DNA from: Pegoplata infirma
Lineage: Eukaryota > Arthropoda > Insecta > Diptera > Anthomyiidae
Direction: 5' to 3'
Length of the DNA stretch: 64,000 nucleotides
Assembly (NCBI GenBank): GCA_963921195.1
Contig: OY992537.1
Span: 181,490,065-181,554,064 of the forward strand
The notes beneath the pieces are model-generated. The model searched no databases and was not told the origin of the DNA. It was given only the letters and a program-made list of their open reading frames with translations. Positions 63,896 to 64,000 of this stretch are shown here, piece after piece; position 1 is the first letter of the stretch; the number at the start of each line of letters is the position of its first letter. Made by a program: the position numbers and the translations under genes.

Positions 63896-64000
63896 TAGAG
63901 ATGGGCGCGTGAGTGACTTTTAACTCACGCTCACGACAGGAATTTTCCAATCACAATCACTCACAATCACGTAAGAATATTAAAGACAACTCACACTAAC
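63896..64000. mobile_element. Left end of a probable hAT element, cut by window edge
   Basis: TAGAGATGGGCGCGTGAGTG is a hAT-style tip, followed by many ACTCACG / TCACAATCAC words that look like subterminal repeats. The other end is outside the window. Confidence 0.45.

Overview
This window looks like nuclear DNA from a higher (cyclorrhaphan) fly. It is strongly AT-rich, has GT-AG introns, carries one Rolling-stone-family membrane protein gene, and is otherwise packed with insect transposable elements (jockey-like, RNase H-bearing and RTE-like LINEs, a Ty3/gypsy-type Gag element, hAT, Mutator-like, PIF/Harbinger-like and CAC-ended DNA transposons). I cannot name the species. No bacterial operon, rRNA, CRISPR array or canonical tRNA gene was found.

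Host gene. One plus-strand gene can be rebuilt from five coding exons: 19281-19382, 29450-29678, 30718-30837, 30916-31099 and 38187-38508. All join in phase with GT-AG borders and give 318 residues of the Rolling stone (rost) family of multi-pass membrane proteins. A 5'UTR exon starts at 19052 and contains a 24-codon upstream ORF. AATAAA lies 13 bases after the stop codon. The gene covers about 19.5 kb because its introns hold transposons, a 35-bp double-hairpin satellite and tRNA-like sequences.

Layout. 1-19 kb: a partial Mutator-like copy, hAT MITEs, TA-flanked CACTS-ended elements, an element made of ~140-bp degenerate repeats (8.8-10.7 kb), a decayed hAT transposon with transposase remnants (10.7-13.3 kb) and Harbinger-like copies. 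19-38.5 kb: the rost-family gene with intronic repeats, including a kilobase foldback (25.6-28.7 kb) split by a Mutator-like element, and two TIR elements with paired tRNA-like sequences. 38.6-45 kb: AT-rich hairpin element, second foldback, another tRNA-like pair, and a 5'-truncated RTE-like LINE with a 14-bp target duplication. 45.5-58 kb: a four-level nest. A jockey-like LINE is split by an RNase H-type LINE. That LINE is split by a DNA transposon with CAC-ended inverted repeats and a 5-bp target duplication. The transposon holds a young Gag-only LTR retrotransposon with 2.05-kb LTRs. 58-64 kb: LINE relic, MITEs, a hAT element built on TGGCGATTT motifs, and dispersed repeats.

The most striking structure is the Gag-only LTR element. 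Each LTR carries about 29 copies of a 27-bp minisatellite plus a gene-like tract. The whole element is bracketed by an exact 886-bp direct repeat abutting both LTR ends, where a 4-6 bp duplication is expected. This fits recombination between two insertions 886 bp apart, or an assembly join of two such alleles.
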